This document shows, in pieces, positions 1 to 9,261 of a DNA stretch of 64,000 bases. Source of the DNA: Bhargavaea sp. CC-171006 (lineage in GTDB: Bacteria > Bacillota > Bacilli > Bacillales_A > Planococcaceae); NCBI RefSeq assembly GCF_009761675.1, contig NZ_QUZH01000003.1:168261-232260 (forward strand), written 5' to 3'. The notes under the pieces were generated by a model, which did no database searches, had not been told where the DNA came from, and saw only the letters and a program-made list of their open reading frames with translations. The first letter of the stretch is position 1; each line of letters opens with the position of its first letter. Both the position numbers and the translations under genes were made by a program.

Positions 1-444
1 GCCACCTACCTCGGCATCGCACAGGCGGCCAGGGATTATGCAGTGGAGTTTGCCGGCAGGCATGCGCCGAACAGCGTGAAAGGGCCGATCAGCCAACTGC
101 CCAATGTGCGCCAGCTGATCGGGGAGATTGACCTGGAACTGTCGCAGGCCCGTCATGTGCTGTACAGTGTCGCAGATGCACATGATGATCCGGAGCGCCG
201 TCCGCACCTCGGCAATGAGGTTCCAGTTGCAAAAACGATCGTCACGAATGCCGCCATTTCGATCGTCGATAAGGCGATGCGGGTCGTCGGCGCAAAAAGC
301 CTGCAGCGCTCGAATCCGCTCCAGCGCTACTATCGCAATGTCCGGGCGGGCCTCCACAATCCGCCTGCCGACGACATGACCATCCGGGCACTTGCGGAAG
401 ATGCCCTGGGCAGCGGACAAAATGAGTCATCAGTCAGTAAATAA
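1..444 (+). CDS. acyl-CoA dehydrogenase family protein, C-terminal part (5' end outside window)
   Basis: The frame is open from base 1 and runs 147 codons to TAA at 442-444, so only the C-terminal helical domain is present. It carries the flavin-binding C-terminal features of the acyl-CoA dehydrogenase fold, with SIVDKAMRVVGAKSL followed by LQRYYRNVRAGLHNPP. This pattern resembles the SfnB/DszC-like branch, which includes flavin-dependent oxygenases of organosulfur metabolism and YdbM-like proteins of Bacillus, more than fatty-acid beta-oxidation enzymes. That subfamily call is inference, because the catalytic N-terminal part is missing. An ABC importer starts about 70 bases downstream on the same strand, so the two may share a transcript and a substrate. 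Confidence 0.8.
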   Translation, partial: ATYLGIAQAARDYAVEFAGRHAPNSVKGPISQLPNVRQLIGEIDLELSQARHVLYSVADAHDDPERRPHLGNEVPVAKTIVTNAAISIVDKAMRVVGAKSLQRSNPLQRYYRNVRAGLHNPPADDMTIRALAEDALGSGQNESSVSK

Positions 445-514
445 GTATCAACGAATTAATCGATTGCATCGCGCCTTCAGAGGCGGACAACGACAAACAC
501 AGGGGGAAATGAAA

Positions 515-1366
515 ATGATGATCAGTAAAGGATTGAAAATGGCAGTATTGGGTACGGCTGCAGCACTGGTGCTGACGGCATGCGGTTCAGGGGAAGCAGC
601 GGATGGTGATGAAGGCGTCCGTAAAGTGAAGATTGCCTACGACCAGCAGTCAAAACCGATCTCCTGGCTTGATGAAAACGGCGAGGCGACAGGCTATGAC
701 GTGGAAGTGATGAAACTCGTCGACGAACTGCTGCCGGAATACGAATTCGAATTCGTCGGCACGACGAGTGATGACCTCCTGATCGGTGTCGAGCAGGGCA
801 AATTCCAGGCCGGCGTGAAAAACGCCTTCTGGACGGAAGAACGCACGAAGAAGTTCACTTATCCGGAAGAGTTCCTCGGTCTGAGCAGCGCCGGACTCGT
901 CCTCCGGAAAGAAGACGAAAAGATCAAGTCCCTGGAAGACTTCGCTTCAGCCGGCTACTCACTGGCGCCGATTGCGGCCAACAACGCCCAGTACACGGTC
1001 ATTGAAGAATACAACACGGCAAATCCGGAAAATCCGGTGCAGCTGGAAGCAGGCGACTCCTTCACGGTGGACGTGGTCCAGTGGGTCAATGAAGGCCGCG
1101 TCGACGGAGGCGTCATGATTGAAGGCCCGTTTGAAAAGCAGGTCACCGTAGAAGATGGTCCCTATCATCACCTGAAGGATGAAGTCGTGTACAACGAATT
1201 TGCAGTCATCAAAACGTGGCCGCTGTTTAATAAAAACGAGCAGGAACTTGCAGATGCGTATGATGAAGCCATCAAGAAACTTGCGGAAGAGAAAAAACGT
1301 GAAGAACTCAGCGAGAAATTCTACGGCCGCAACCTGTTCGAAGTGCTCGAAGAAGTCGAACGCTAA
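515..1366 (+). CDS. ABC transporter substrate-binding lipoprotein (amino-acid family, SBP_bac_3)
   Basis: Captures a small polar solute outside the membrane and delivers it to the two permeases encoded next. The 283-residue product has a lipoprotein signal with lipobox LTAC (Cys23). The mature part begins with the family pattern VKIAYDQQSKPISWLDENG, then GYDVEVMK. Start choice: AGGGGG at 501-506 lies 8 bases before ATG 515; ATG 509 is too close to it. The open frame extends upstream but overlaps the previous gene. With the permeases and ATPase it forms a complete importer. The substrate is not readable from sequence. The acyl-CoA-dehydrogenase-like neighbour suggests cystine or another sulfur compound, as in the TcyJKLMN and YxeMNO systems, but this is inference. 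Confidence 0.88.
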   Translation: MMISKGLKMAVLGTAAALVLTACGSGEAADGDEGVRKVKIAYDQQSKPISWLDENGEATGYDVEVMKLVDELLPEYEFEFVGTTSDDLLIGVEQGKFQAGVKNAFWTEERTKKFTYPEEFLGLSSAGLVLRKEDEKIKSLEDFASAGYSLAPIAANNAQYTVIEEYNTANPENPVQLEAGDSFTVDVVQWVNEGRVDGGVMIEGPFEKQVTVEDGPYHHLKDEVVYNEFAVIKTWPLFNKNEQELADAYDEAIKKLAEEKKREELSEKFYGRNLFEVLEEVER

Positions 1367-1401
1367 ACCGGACATGGAACCTTTGAAGATGGAGTGGAAC
1401 G

Positions 1402-2109
1402 ATGGAAAAGTATTTTGATGCTTCTTATATCTGGAACTCGATTCCCGCGCTCCTGCCTTTTCTCAAGGTAACGTTCCTGGTTGCCGGGTTGTCGATTGTG
1501 TTCGGCACGCTCGCAGGATTGCTGCTCGCGTCGATGAAGCTTGGAAGGAACCGGGCGGCGAAAGCCTTTGCGGAAGGCTACACGACGATCATGAGATGTA
1601 CGCCTTCAATCGTCCTCCTGTTCCTCGTCTACTACGGCGTGCCATTCCTTGCCGGCCAGTTCGGTCTGTATCTGCATGATCTCCATACCGCCGTATTTGT
1701 CGTGATCACATTTACGCTTCAGTTTGCGGCGATCATGTCCGAGGTGATCCGTTCGGCGTATCTGTCGGTCGGACGCGGACAGCTTGAGGCCGCCGTCAGC
1801 GTCGGCCTCACTCCCATGCAGGCTTACCGGCGGATCATGTTTCCGCAGGCCTTTGTCGTCGCCCTGCCAAACTTCGCGAACGGCCTTCTCGCCCTTCTGC
1901 AGGAAGGCGCGCTCGCTTACACGATTGGCCTGATTGACATCGTCGGCAAGGCGAACCTGATCATTGCCGCCAACTATAACGCCCATGCGCTTGAGGTTTT
2001 CATCGCCCTTGCCCTCATCTACTGGGCTCTGTCGATCTTCATCGAACAGTTTTTCGGGCTGCTGGAGCGCCTGTTCAGCAAGGGCAAACGATCCATCAAA
2101 ACTACGTAA
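1402..2109 (+). CDS. amino-acid-type ABC transporter permease
   Basis: First of two permease subunits of the importer; 235 residues with about five membrane helices. The cytoplasmic EAA loop that contacts the ATPase is seen as EAAVSVGLTPMQAYRRIMFPQA-type sequence around residues 130-150. ATG at 1402 is preceded by GGAG at 1391-1394 with a 7-base spacer. It sits 35 bases after the binding protein and 12 bases before the second permease, so the genes are surely co-transcribed. A HisM/TcyL-like role forming half of the translocation pore follows from the family. Confidence 0.92.
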   Translation: MEKYFDASYIWNSIPALLPFLKVTFLVAGLSIVFGTLAGLLLASMKLGRNRAAKAFAEGYTTIMRCTPSIVLLFLVYYGVPFLAGQFGLYLHDLHTAVFVVITFTLQFAAIMSEVIRSAYLSVGRGQLEAAVSVGLTPMQAYRRIMFPQAFVVALPNFANGLLALLQEGALAYTIGLIDIVGKANLIIAANYNAHALEVFIALALIYWALSIFIEQFFGLLERLFSKGKRSIKTT

Positions 2110-2121
2110 GGAGGAGCCCCC

Positions 2122-2835
2122 GTGCAGCAAGGACTCAATATTGAATTCATGATCGACACTTTCTTTGTCGCCCTGTCCGGCGTGCCCATCACGCTTGCGG
2201 TGACTGCCGTGGCGCTCCTCATCGCCATCCCGGCGGGCTTTCTCCTCGCCCTGTCGCGGGTCAATGAGATTCCCGTCATCCGCCAGATCACCAGGGTCTA
2301 TGTATCATTTGTCAGGGGAACACCGATCATCGTGCAGATTTTCATCACTTATGCGAGCGTCCCCCTCCTCCTGACTGCCTTTTTCGAGAAGTATGGCATC
2401 CGGACAAATGTCTACGACGTCCATCCGATCTGGTACGCCTTTATCGTCTTCTCCTTCAGCACAACGGCGATCCTTTCCGAAGTGTTCCGCTCCTCGCTCG
2501 GCACGGTCGACCGGGGACAGCTGGAGGCCGCCCAGTCGGTCGGCCTGACTTCGTTCCAGGCATTCCGCCGGATCATCATTCCGCAGGCACTGGTCTCGGC
2601 GCTGCCGAACCTTGCCACGGCGACGGTCAACCTGATCAAGGCGACCTCCCTCGGCTATGCGATGAGCCTGCAGGAGATCACGCTGAAGGCGAAAGTCGCG
2701 GCAAATGCCGGATACAATTATATCGAGGCTTATATCGATATCTTCCTCGTTTATCTGATTCTTTGCAGCCTCGTTGAATTCGCATTCAAATGGTATGAAC
2801 GGCGGGCTTCCCGCTACAAAGTTCAGCCTGTCTGA
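2122..2835 (+). CDS. amino-acid-type ABC transporter permease (second subunit)
   Basis: Second pore subunit, 237 residues, paralogous to the preceding gene, with the same EAA loop pattern ([17 protein letters not shown], about residues 134-150). Translation starts at GTG 2122, decided by a strong GGAGGAG at 2110-2116 five bases upstream, which overlaps the stop region of the first permease. Distinct HisQ- and HisM-like subunits indicate a heterodimeric pore, as in tcyL/tcyM. The ATPase gene begins 17 bases downstream. Confidence 0.92.
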   Translation: MQQGLNIEFMIDTFFVALSGVPITLAVTAVALLIAIPAGFLLALSRVNEIPVIRQITRVYVSFVRGTPIIVQIFITYASVPLLLTAFFEKYGIRTNVYDVHPIWYAFIVFSFSTTAILSEVFRSSLGTVDRGQLEAAQSVGLTSFQAFRRIIIPQALVSALPNLATATVNLIKATSLGYAMSLQEITLKAKVAANAGYNYIEAYIDIFLVYLILCSLVEFAFKWYERRASRYKVQPV

Positions 2836-2852
2836 CGGAAGGAGTTTCGATC

Positions 2853-3608
2853 ATGCTTGAAATCACCGGTATCCATAAATCATTCGGTCCTCTGGAGATC
2901 CTGAAAGGGGTGGATCTTGAAGTCGGGAAAGGCGATGTCGTCGTCATCCTCGGTCCGAGCGGTTCCGGAAAGACGACGCTCCTCCGCTGCATCAACTTTC
3001 TCGAGCGTGCGGATGCAGGCACGGCCGAGATCAGCGGCATGCACGTAGATCTCAAATCCGCCTCGAAAAAGGAAGTCCATGCCGTCCGTCAGAAAACGGC
3101 TTTCGTCTTCCAGAACTATAATCTGTTCAACAATAAGACAGCGCTCGAGAACGTGGCGGAAGGTCTTGTCACCGGGCGCAAAGTCCCGAAAAAGGAAGCA
3201 CTGGAGACGGCCGGTAAGGCTCTGGATAAAGTCGGTCTGGCCGACAAGTACGACGCCTACCCGTCCCAGCTTTCCGGCGGCCAGCAGCAGCGCGTCGGAA
3301 TCGCCCGTGCGGTGGCACTGAATCCGGAAATCATCCTGTTCGACGAACCGACCTCCGCGCTCGACCCGGAACTGGTCGGTGAAGTGCTGGGCGTCATGCG
3401 CCAGATCGCGGCAGAAGGGACCACGATGCTCGTCGTCACACATGAGATGCAGTTTGCGCGGGACGTGGCGAACAAAGTGATCTTCATGGACGGCGGGGTC
3501 GTCGTGGAATCCGGCACCCCCGATGAAATCTTCGGCCGCCCGAAAGAAGAACGCACCAAACAGTTCCTCCGCCGGGTCCTTCCCGAGGAATATAACTACT
3601 CGATCTGA
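2853..3608 (+). CDS. amino-acid-type ABC transporter ATP-binding protein
   Basis: Powers the importer by ATP hydrolysis at the cytoplasmic face. All ABC motifs are intact in order: Walker [11 protein letters not shown]-loop FQNYNLF, signature LSGGQQQR, Walker B ILFDEP, and switch histidine in VTHEM. The length of 251 residues is typical of GlnQ/TcyN-type ATPases without extra regulatory domains. It is the last gene of the operon; a strong intrinsic terminator follows 11 bases after the stop. Confidence 0.95.
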   Translation: MLEITGIHKSFGPLEILKGVDLEVGKGDVVVILGPSGSGKTTLLRCINFLERADAGTAEISGMHVDLKSASKKEVHAVRQKTAFVFQNYNLFNNKTALENVAEGLVTGRKVPKKEALETAGKALDKVGLADKYDAYPSQLSGGQQQRVGIARAVALNPEIILFDEPTSALDPELVGEVLGVMRQIAAEGTTMLVVTHEMQFARDVANKVIFMDGGVVVESGTPDEIFGRPKEERTKQFLRRVLPEEYNYSI

Positions 3609-3619
3609 TTGATTCCACG

Positions 3620-3651
3620 CACCCTCTCCATCCGCGGAGAGGGTGTTTTTT
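3620..3651 (+). terminator. intrinsic terminator of the ABC importer operon
   Basis: CACCCTCTCC at 3620-3629 pairs perfectly with GGAGAGGGTG at 3636-3645, followed by a run of T. Confidence 0.9.
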
Positions 3652-3745
3652 CTTTGCACGGTCAGGAATTATTTCACCCTCACAGATTTTTTCAATAATT
3701 TCTTCACTCTGCACATAACCTCTAATGATGAGGAGGGGTGATCAT

Positions 3746-5791
3746 ATGGATGAGCACAATCATGAGAAGAATAGCAAAGACGAACAGTTGGAAGCATTCC
3801 GCGTTGATGACAAGGATAAGGCACTCACGACCAATCAGGGACTGAAAATGTCGGAAGATGAATTCTCCCTGAAAGCAGGCGTCCGGGGACCGACCCTGAT
3901 GGAGGATTTTCATTTCCGGGAGAAACTGACGCATTTTGACCACGAACGGATTCCGGAACGGGTGGTACACGCACGCGGCTTTGCCGTCCATGGTGAGTTT
4001 CAGCTCTACAGAAGCATGAAAAAGTACACAAGCGCGAAATTCCTGCAGGACACCTCGAAAAAGACTCCTGTATTTGTCCGCTTTTCCACCGTCAACGGAT
4101 CACGGGGATCCGCCGACACTGTCCGCGATGCACGGGGATTTGCGACTAAATTCTATACCGAAGAAGGTAACTACGACCTGGTTGCAAATAACATTCCCGT
4201 TTTCTTCATTCAGGATGGCATTAAGTTCCCGGATGTCGTGCATGCCTTTAAACCTGAGCCTGACAATGATATCCCGCAAGCCTCCACTGCCCACGACACG
4301 TTCTGGGATTTCGTCGCGAATAACCAGGAATCCGCCCATATGATCATGTGGATCATGTCCGACCGGGCCATTCCTCGGAGCTTCCGCATGATGGAAGGCT
4401 TCGGCGTCCATACCTTCCGTCTGGTCAATGATGAGGGGAAAGCCCATTTTGTGAAATTCCACTGGAAACCTGGATTGGGGACCCACTCCCTCGTCTGGGA
4501 TGAGGCCCACAAACTGGCGGGCATCGATCCGGATTATCACCGAAATGATATATGGAATGCCATTGAAAAAGGATTTTATCCGGAATACGAACTAGGCGTC
4601 CAGATTCTTGCCGAAGAAGACGAGTTCAATCTCGGGTTCGACATCCTGGATGCCACCAAGCTATGGCCTGAAGAGGACATTCCGGTCATCCCTGTCGGCA
4701 AGATGATCCTGAACCGGAATGTGGACAATTTCTTTGCCGAGACGGAACAGGTTGCGTTTCATGTGGGCAACGTTGTGCCGGGAATCGACTTCACCAATGA
4801 TCCGCTGTTGCAGGGACGCCTATTTTCATATACGGATACTCAACTGATCCGCCTGGGCGGTCCGAACTTCCATGAGATCCCGATCAACCGGCCGGTTGTG
4901 CAGTTCCATAACAACCAGCGGGAAGGCTACCACCGCCAGACGATCAATCTCGGGAAGGTGAGCTATCACAGGAACTCCCTTGCCGGGAACACTCCTGCGC
5001 CAGTTCCCCCTGAAGAAGGCGGCTATGCAACCTATCAGGAAAAAGTGGAAGGCCGCAAAGTCCGTGCACGCAGCGAGAGCTTCGAAGACCACTTTTCTCA
5101 GGCCACGCTTTTCTGGAACAGCATGACCAACCATGAAAAAGCACATATCATCGAGGCGTTCAGTTTTGAACTGGGGAAAGTGAAAAGCGAGTCGGTCAAG
5201 CAGCAGGTGGTGGATATGTTCGCCAATGTGAGCGTTGAATTGGCGACCGCCTTTGCAGTGAACATCGGGGCAAAGCCACCTCAAGAGGGCGGCTCGGGTG
5301 TAACCAAATCCTCCCCTGCCCTCAGCCAGGAAAACACTCCAAAGACAGCAGAAACGCGTAAAGTCGCCATCATACTTACGGAAGGATTTAACGGTCCGGA
5401 AGTGAAGTATGTACTGAAGAGGCTGAGCTCCGAAGGCATTATGCCCGAGATCATCAGTGAAACGATCGGGACTGTGCAGGGCACGAACGGCGTAACGGTA
5501 AAAGCGCAGCACACCTTCCTGACTGCCAAGTCGGTGTTATTCGATGCTGTCTACATGATCAGGGGAAGCCGCAAGAATAAGAAGTTCAACAAAGATGCCG
5601 CTTACTTTATCGATGAGGCATTTTCACACTACAAGCCGATCGGCGCCACCGGTGAAGGAATCGAGTGGCTGAAAGTCAATCATCTTGACGGAAAGCCCGG
5701 AGTCATCACGGGAACGGACATCGCGGCATTCACGGAAGAATTTGTGGAGGCCATTGCTAAACACCGATTCTGGGAGCGAGTTTTGGTTTAA
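3746..5791 (+). CDS. katE: large-subunit (clade 2) catalase with C-terminal DJ-1/PfpI-like domain
   Basis: Disproportionates hydrogen peroxide to water and oxygen in the cytosol with heme. At 681 residues it has the size of clade-2 catalases (HPII, Bacillus KatE). The distal heme histidine lies in [12 protein letters not shown], the catalytic Asn in [13 protein letters not shown], and the proximal Tyr in [14 protein letters not shown]. After a linker near residue 530 comes a flavodoxin/DJ-1-like domain ([15 protein letters not shown] to [13 protein letters not shown]), diagnostic of the large subunits. Start: AGGAGGGG at 3731-3738 lies 7 bases before ATG 3746, so the in-frame ATG pair upstream is part of the leader. 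It stands alone between two terminators. In Bacillus this type is a general-stress enzyme; no sigma-B promoter is clear here. Confidence 0.95.
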   Translation: MDEHNHEKNSKDEQLEAFRVDDKDKALTTNQGLKMSEDEFSLKAGVRGPTLMEDFHFREKLTHFDHERIPERVVHARGFAVHGEFQLYRSMKKYTSAKFLQDTSKKTPVFVRFSTVNGSRGSADTVRDARGFATKFYTEEGNYDLVANNIPVFFIQDGIKFPDVVHAFKPEPDNDIPQASTAHDTFWDFVANNQESAHMIMWIMSDRAIPRSFRMMEGFGVHTFRLVNDEGKAHFVKFHWKPGLGTHSLVWDEAHKLAGIDPDYHRNDIWNAIEKGFYPEYELGVQILAEEDEFNLGFDILDATKLWPEEDIPVIPVGKMILNRNVDNFFAETEQVAFHVGNVVPGIDFTNDPLLQGRLFSYTDTQLIRLGGPNFHEIPINRPVVQFHNNQREGYHRQTINLGKVSYHRNSLAGNTPAPVPPEEGGYATYQEKVEGRKVRARSESFEDHFSQATLFWNSMTNHEKAHIIEAFSFELGKVKSESVKQQVVDMFANVSVELATAFAVNIGAKPPQEGGSGVTKSSPALSQENTPKTAETRKVAIILTEGFNGPEVKYVLKRLSSEGIMPEIISETIGTVQGTNGVTVKAQHTFLTAKSVLFDAVYMIRGSRKNKKFNKDAAYFIDEAFSHYKPIGATGEGIEWLKVNHLDGKPGVITGTDIAAFTEEFVEAIAKHRFWERVLV

Positions 5792-5814
5792 GTCAATCGG
5801 AATCGTCATAAACG

Positions 5815-5853
5815 ACACCCCGTCCGCCAGATTCAGCGAACGGGGTGTTTTTG
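5815..5853. terminator. bidirectional terminator between katE and the convergent DinB-like gene
   Basis: ACACCCCGT at 5815-5823 pairs with ACGGGGTGT at 5840-5848 and is followed by T residues. The stop codon of the minus-strand gene lies in the loop, so it can serve both converging genes. Confidence 0.8.
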
Positions 5854-6345
5854 TGCATCCCTCAGAAAGTCATCGACCTGTTTTTGATGATGGTGATCAT
5901 GATAGATAAAATCTCCAATGATGTAGATCAGCGTATAAGGAGAGCCGGTATGAGGGCAACGGGTTTCCCCATTTGACGGCACAGGTCTGACCAGCACCTC
6001 TTGGGGCAGCTGCAGCAGTCGGGAAACCAGCCGGTTCCGAGCGTCCCGGGCTTCCAGGATCAGCTCTTCGGGCATGATGGTCCGTGCATAGTCTGCAGCC
6101 CTGCGGTTAAAGGTCCCGAACTCCGGGAACTCCATCCCCTCTCCCTCCAGCACGTCCGGGATTACACTGCTGTTCAAATGTTCGTCCCATTTCAGAATGT
6201 GCGCGATGATTTCCCCAGGCGACCACTTGCCTTCCGCGATCGGCTTCATCAGTACTAGGGAATCAATAGTTTTGATCTTCTCCAGCCAGTTGGAATAGGC
6301 CCCGAATTCATGGATGATTTTCCTTGTTTCTTTACCGTGTTCCAT
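5833..6345 (-). CDS. DinB superfamily protein
   Basis: 170-residue four-helix-bundle protein of the DinB/YfiT superfamily, which includes metal-dependent thiol transferases and stress-induced proteins of unknown substrate. The pattern seen is IIAHILKWDEHLN in the second helix and YHDHHHQKQVDDF in the last helix; these histidines would form the metal site. Start ATG (6343-6345 on the complement) has GGGAG just upstream. The gene converges on katE and shares its terminator. The exact reaction cannot be assigned. Confidence 0.8.
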   Translation of the reverse strand: MEHGKETRKIIHEFGAYSNWLEKIKTIDSLVLMKPIAEGKWSPGEIIAHILKWDEHLNSSVIPDVLEGEGMEFPEFGTFNRRAADYARTIMPEELILEARDARNRLVSRLLQLPQEVLVRPVPSNGETRCPHTGSPYTLIYIIGDFIYHDHHHQKQVDDFLRDAQKHPVR

Positions 6346-6475
6346 CTCCCATCCCCTTTCCCATGACAGACTTCATTCTCACAAAATCATTCGCCAACAC
6401 GCACCGCTTCCCCTTCAATCGCCCCGGCACCGGCCGAAAACCGGAATAGACTGTGGTTGATAGGAGGTGAAAATC

Positions 6476-6691
6476 ATGACTCAGTACAAAGAGTGCATCA
6501 ACCTGTTCCTGGGTGCAATCCTGGCGGGCTATGCCCTGCTCGGGCTCTTCCTGATCGTACCGGCTGTTCTCGGGGGATTAGGCCCACTCCTGACCCTGCT
6601 TGTGATCATCTTGGTGGTCCTGATCGTCCTGTTCGCGCTGGCGATCATCTTCAAGGCGCTGGCCAAACTGTTTAAGTTCGGTAAATACTGA
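6476..6691 (+). CDS. small two-helix membrane protein, function unknown
   Basis: 71-residue hydrophobic protein with two predicted membrane helices (about residues 8-30 and 36-60) and a short basic tail ending KALAKLFKFGKY. AGGAGG at 6462-6467 lies 8 bases before ATG 6476, which decides the start over the in-frame GTG at 6467. A good terminator follows at once, so it is a monocistronic gene. The family is not recognised; it resembles small phage-shock-like or holin-sized proteins only in general form. Confidence 0.7.
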   Translation: MTQYKECINLFLGAILAGYALLGLFLIVPAVLGGLGPLLTLLVIILVVLIVLFALAIIFKALAKLFKFGKY

Positions 6692-6701
6692 CCGATCAAG
6701 G

Positions 6702-6730
6702 CGGCTGTCCCTCCGGGGCAGCCGTTTTTC
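6702..6730 (+). terminator. intrinsic terminator of the small membrane protein gene
   Basis: CGGCTG at 6702-6707 pairs with CAGCCG at 6719-6724, extended inward by weaker pairs, then TTTTTC. Confidence 0.8.
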
Positions 6731-6793
6731 ATTTATCGCTCTACTTCTGCGTCATGTATAATGAAGCCAAGTTACTTTTGAGGGTGTGGATGT

Positions 6794-7822
6794 ATGGATG
6801 ATCGCAGTAATCGGCGGGACGGGCATCCGGACCGGGATGAGGAACGTAAACTTCTGCAAGATGAACAGGCTCCGATTCAGGAAAATGAGTATACGGATGA
6901 TTACATAGAAGACGACATTTGGGAGCCCGACGAATGGGTCGTCTGGGATGCAATCGCGGAAGGCGATGTCCTCGATGAAGAGGAATTCGAAGAAGACCAC
7001 TTGTTCGAAGAAGAAGCGGATGATGAACCTCCGGAGGCGCCGGAAGATCCGGAAGACGAGGAGATCCGCCGGCTCGTCCTCGAGGCCCAACGCGAGGCTT
7101 TGCTGAAGGAACAGACGGAAGCAGCTCCGCCCCGCAGGTTCTCGTTTGGCACGAAGGCGATGATCTGGATCATCTCGCTCATGATGGTCGTCAGCACATT
7201 CGCCTTCGTCCTGGAGCTGTTCCCGCTGTCGGCGCTCGACTTCCTGCGCACATCTTCACAGCTGTCCCAGCAGGAGACCGTGCAGGCACAGAAGGAATCC
7301 GTCGTCTCCGTTGTCACACCGGACGGTTCCGGGACCGGCTTCGTCATTTCCGGGGACGGGACGATCCTGACCAACCATCACGTCATCGAAGGCTACGACC
7401 GGGTATCGGTCGTCCTCTCGGATGACCGCCGATTCATGGCCGACGTGACGGAGTCTTATCCGGAATCCGATATGGCCGTTCTGGAGGCAGAGGATGAATC
7501 CGGGCTTCCTTCCCTGGAGATGGCTGACGCCTACCGCCTGCAGGAAGGGGATCCTGTCACCTTCATCGGCAACCCGCTCAGCTTCCGCGGAGTGGCGAAC
7601 AAAGGCAATGTGATCGGTCCGCTCCGGGTGAGCGGCCTTGAGGAGCCGGTCATCATGATGGAGGCGCCCGTCTACCGCGGGAACAGCGGCAGCCCCGTCC
7701 TTGACTCGGACGGTCTGGTCGTAGGCATTGTCTTTGCGACACTCAATCATGAAGAGGAAGGCACCGTCGGTCTGTTTGTCCCTATAGACGAGCTTTACCG
7801 CCAGCGTCAAGAAAACAAATAA
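6794..7822 (+). CDS. membrane-anchored trypsin-like serine protease with very acidic cytoplasmic N-terminus, no PDZ domain
   Basis: 342 residues in three parts: a highly acidic, probably disordered N-terminal region (about 1-110, rich in E/D), one membrane helix (about 118-143), and an extracellular S1C/HtrA-like protease domain. The triad is visible: His196 in TNHHVIEG, Asp226 in ESDMAVL and Ser298 in GNSGSP. HtrA/DegP proteins normally carry a PDZ domain after the protease; here the protein stops about 45 residues after the catalytic serine, so it is a PDZ-less member. A role in surface protein quality control is inferred. The acidic cytoplasmic tail is unusual and could bind a partner or sense charge. 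Confidence 0.87.
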   Translation: MDDRSNRRDGHPDRDEERKLLQDEQAPIQENEYTDDYIEDDIWEPDEWVVWDAIAEGDVLDEEEFEEDHLFEEEADDEPPEAPEDPEDEEIRRLVLEAQREALLKEQTEAAPPRRFSFGTKAMIWIISLMMVVSTFAFVLELFPLSALDFLRTSSQLSQQETVQAQKESVVSVVTPDGSGTGFVISGDGTILTNHHVIEGYDRVSVVLSDDRRFMADVTESYPESDMAVLEAEDESGLPSLEMADAYRLQEGDPVTFIGNPLSFRGVANKGNVIGPLRVSGLEEPVIMMEAPVYRGNSGSPVLDSDGLVVGIVFATLNHEEEGTVGLFVPIDELYRQRQENK

Positions 7823-7825
7823 AAG

Positions 7826-7860
7826 ACCGCAGCAGCCCCGAAGGGCAGCTGCGGTTTTTT
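7826..7860. terminator. bidirectional terminator between protease and symporter genes
   Basis: ACCGCAGC at 7826-7833 pairs with GCTGCGGT at 7848-7855, with TTTTTT after it on the plus strand and an A-rich flank on the other side. Confidence 0.85.
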
Positions 7861-7867
7861 GCTCTGA

Positions 7868-9121
7868 TCAGGCTGTTTCCGTATCCGTCGGGACAGCTTC
7901 CCCGTCCGGTTCGCCGAGCACGCCTTCAGACTGGGAAACGACAACCGCGCAGGCCGCATCACCAGTGATGTTGACGGCTGTGCGCACCATGTCGAGCAGG
8001 CGGTCGACCCCGAGAACGAGTGCAATCCCTTCAACCGGAAGGCCGACGGAAGTCAGGACCATCGCCAGCATGATGAGGCCGGCACCCGGGACGGCTGCAG
8101 TTCCGATACTTGCAAGGACCGCGGTCAGGACAACAATCACCAGTTGCCCCATCGACAGTTCAATTCCGAACGCCTGGGCAATAAAGACAACCGCCGCTCC
8201 CTGCATGATTGCCGTACCGTCCATGTTGATCGTGGCCCCGAGCGACTGGGTAAAGGAGCTGATCGACTCCGGCACCTTCAGCCTATCCTGTGCCATCTTC
8301 ATGGAAACCGGCAGCGTGGCAGCGGAACTTGCCGTACTGAAAGCGACGACTTGCGCCGGGAAGAAGTTCTTGAAGAACCAGATCGGGTTCCGCTTGCCGA
8401 TCAGGGAGACAGCACCCCCGTATACAACCAGGGAGTGGATCAGAAGTGCGCCGAGGACGACGCCCATGTACATCCCCATCGCGCGGATGGCATCGAACCC
8501 TTGGCTTCCTACCGCTGAAGCGATCAGGCCGAATGCTCCGTAAGGCGCAAACTTCATGACAAAAGTGATGAGGTACATGATCAGATCATTTGCCTGCTCA
8601 AGCACTTCTTTGACACGTTCAACCTTCTTGCCGAGCATGGCGATTCCAAAACCGATCAATGCAGCAAAGAAGATGATCTGGAGCATGTTTCCTTCCGCCA
8701 TGGCGGTAACCGGGTTGGTCGGAATAATACCGAGAAGCGTATCCATGACAGGCGGTGCTTCCGTGGCTTCATAGGTGATGCCTGCCGTATCGAAGTCACC
8801 CGCAGCACCAGGTTTCAGGACCAGCGCAAGGGCCAGGGCGATGACAATTGCCACAGCAGTCGTAATCAGGAAAAAGCCGAGCGTCTTTCCGCCGATCCGG
8901 CCCAGTTTTTTTGGATCCCCGATTCCGACGGTTCCGAGTACGATCGAGACGAAAACGACAGGAACGACAAGCATCTTCATGAGATTCAAGAAAATGGTCC
9001 CGAGCGGGCCGAACAAATACGTATCAACCGGACCAAATACATTCGGAGCGAACAAGTTCAGCGCAAGACCGACGATGACACCGGCAATCAGGGCAATGAT
9101 GATGTTCCGGGCCAACTTCAT
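7868..9121 (-). CDS. dicarboxylate/amino acid:cation symporter (DAACS family, GltP/GltT/DctP-like)
   Basis: 417-residue secondary transporter that couples uptake of glutamate, aspartate or C4-dicarboxylates to protons or sodium. Family signatures are intact: the serine-rich re-entrant loop FSTASSAATLP, the unwound helix motif NMDGTA, and DRLLDMVRTAVNITGD in the last core helix. Start ATG has AAGGAGGG upstream. A promoter and a perfect cre site lie just upstream, so carbon catabolite repression is expected, which favours a carbon-source substrate such as dicarboxylates or glutamate/aspartate. Substrate choice between these is not decidable by eye. Confidence 0.92.
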   Translation of the reverse strand: MKLARNIIIALIAGVIVGLALNLFAPNVFGPVDTYLFGPLGTIFLNLMKMLVVPVVFVSIVLGTVGIGDPKKLGRIGGKTLGFFLITTAVAIVIALALALVLKPGAAGDFDTAGITYEATEAPPVMDTLLGIIPTNPVTAMAEGNMLQIIFFAALIGFGIAMLGKKVERVKEVLEQANDLIMYLITFVMKFAPYGAFGLIASAVGSQGFDAIRAMGMYMGVVLGALLIHSLVVYGGAVSLIGKRNPIWFFKNFFPAQVVAFSTASSAATLPVSMKMAQDRLKVPESISSFTQSLGATINMDGTAIMQGAAVVFIAQAFGIELSMGQLVIVVLTAVLASIGTAAVPGAGLIMLAMVLTSVGLPVEGIALVLGVDRLLDMVRTAVNITGDAACAVVVSQSEGVLGEPDGEAVPTDTETA

Positions 9122-9166
9122 AATTAATCCCTCCTTGTTCTACTTTATTCGGTATTCAGAATAAGT

Positions 9167-9181
9167 ATGAAAGCGCTTTCT
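9167..9181 (-). promoter_or_regulatory. cre site (CcpA operator) for the DAACS symporter
   Basis: ATGAAAGCGCTTTCT matches the cre consensus WTGNAANCGNWNNCW at every position. It lies 3 bases beyond the -10 of the symporter promoter, over the expected transcription start, a position where CcpA represses. Confidence 0.8.
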
Positions 9182-9184
9182 GTA

Positions 9185-9213
9185 ATGTTATCTTTAAATT
9201 CTGATATTGTCAA
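9185..9213 (-). promoter_or_regulatory. sigma-A promoter of the DAACS symporter
   Basis: Read on the minus strand: TTGACA, 17 bases, TAACAT. The -35 is perfect and the -10 weaker. Confidence 0.65.
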
Positions 9214-9232
9214 ATGGTGATGGTTGGAGAAC

Positions 9233-9261
9233 GAAAAACAGGCCCGCTCAAGACGGACCTG
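9233..9261 (-). terminator. intrinsic terminator of the MFS exporter gene
   Basis: On the minus strand CAGGTCCG pairs with CGGGCCTG and is followed by TTTTTC. The gene's stop codon is inside the hairpin. Confidence 0.75.

Noticed and set aside
392..514. Longer start for the ABC binding protein
   Set aside because: It would overlap the preceding gene and place 40 non-signal residues before the lipoprotein signal peptide. The ribosome site favours 515.
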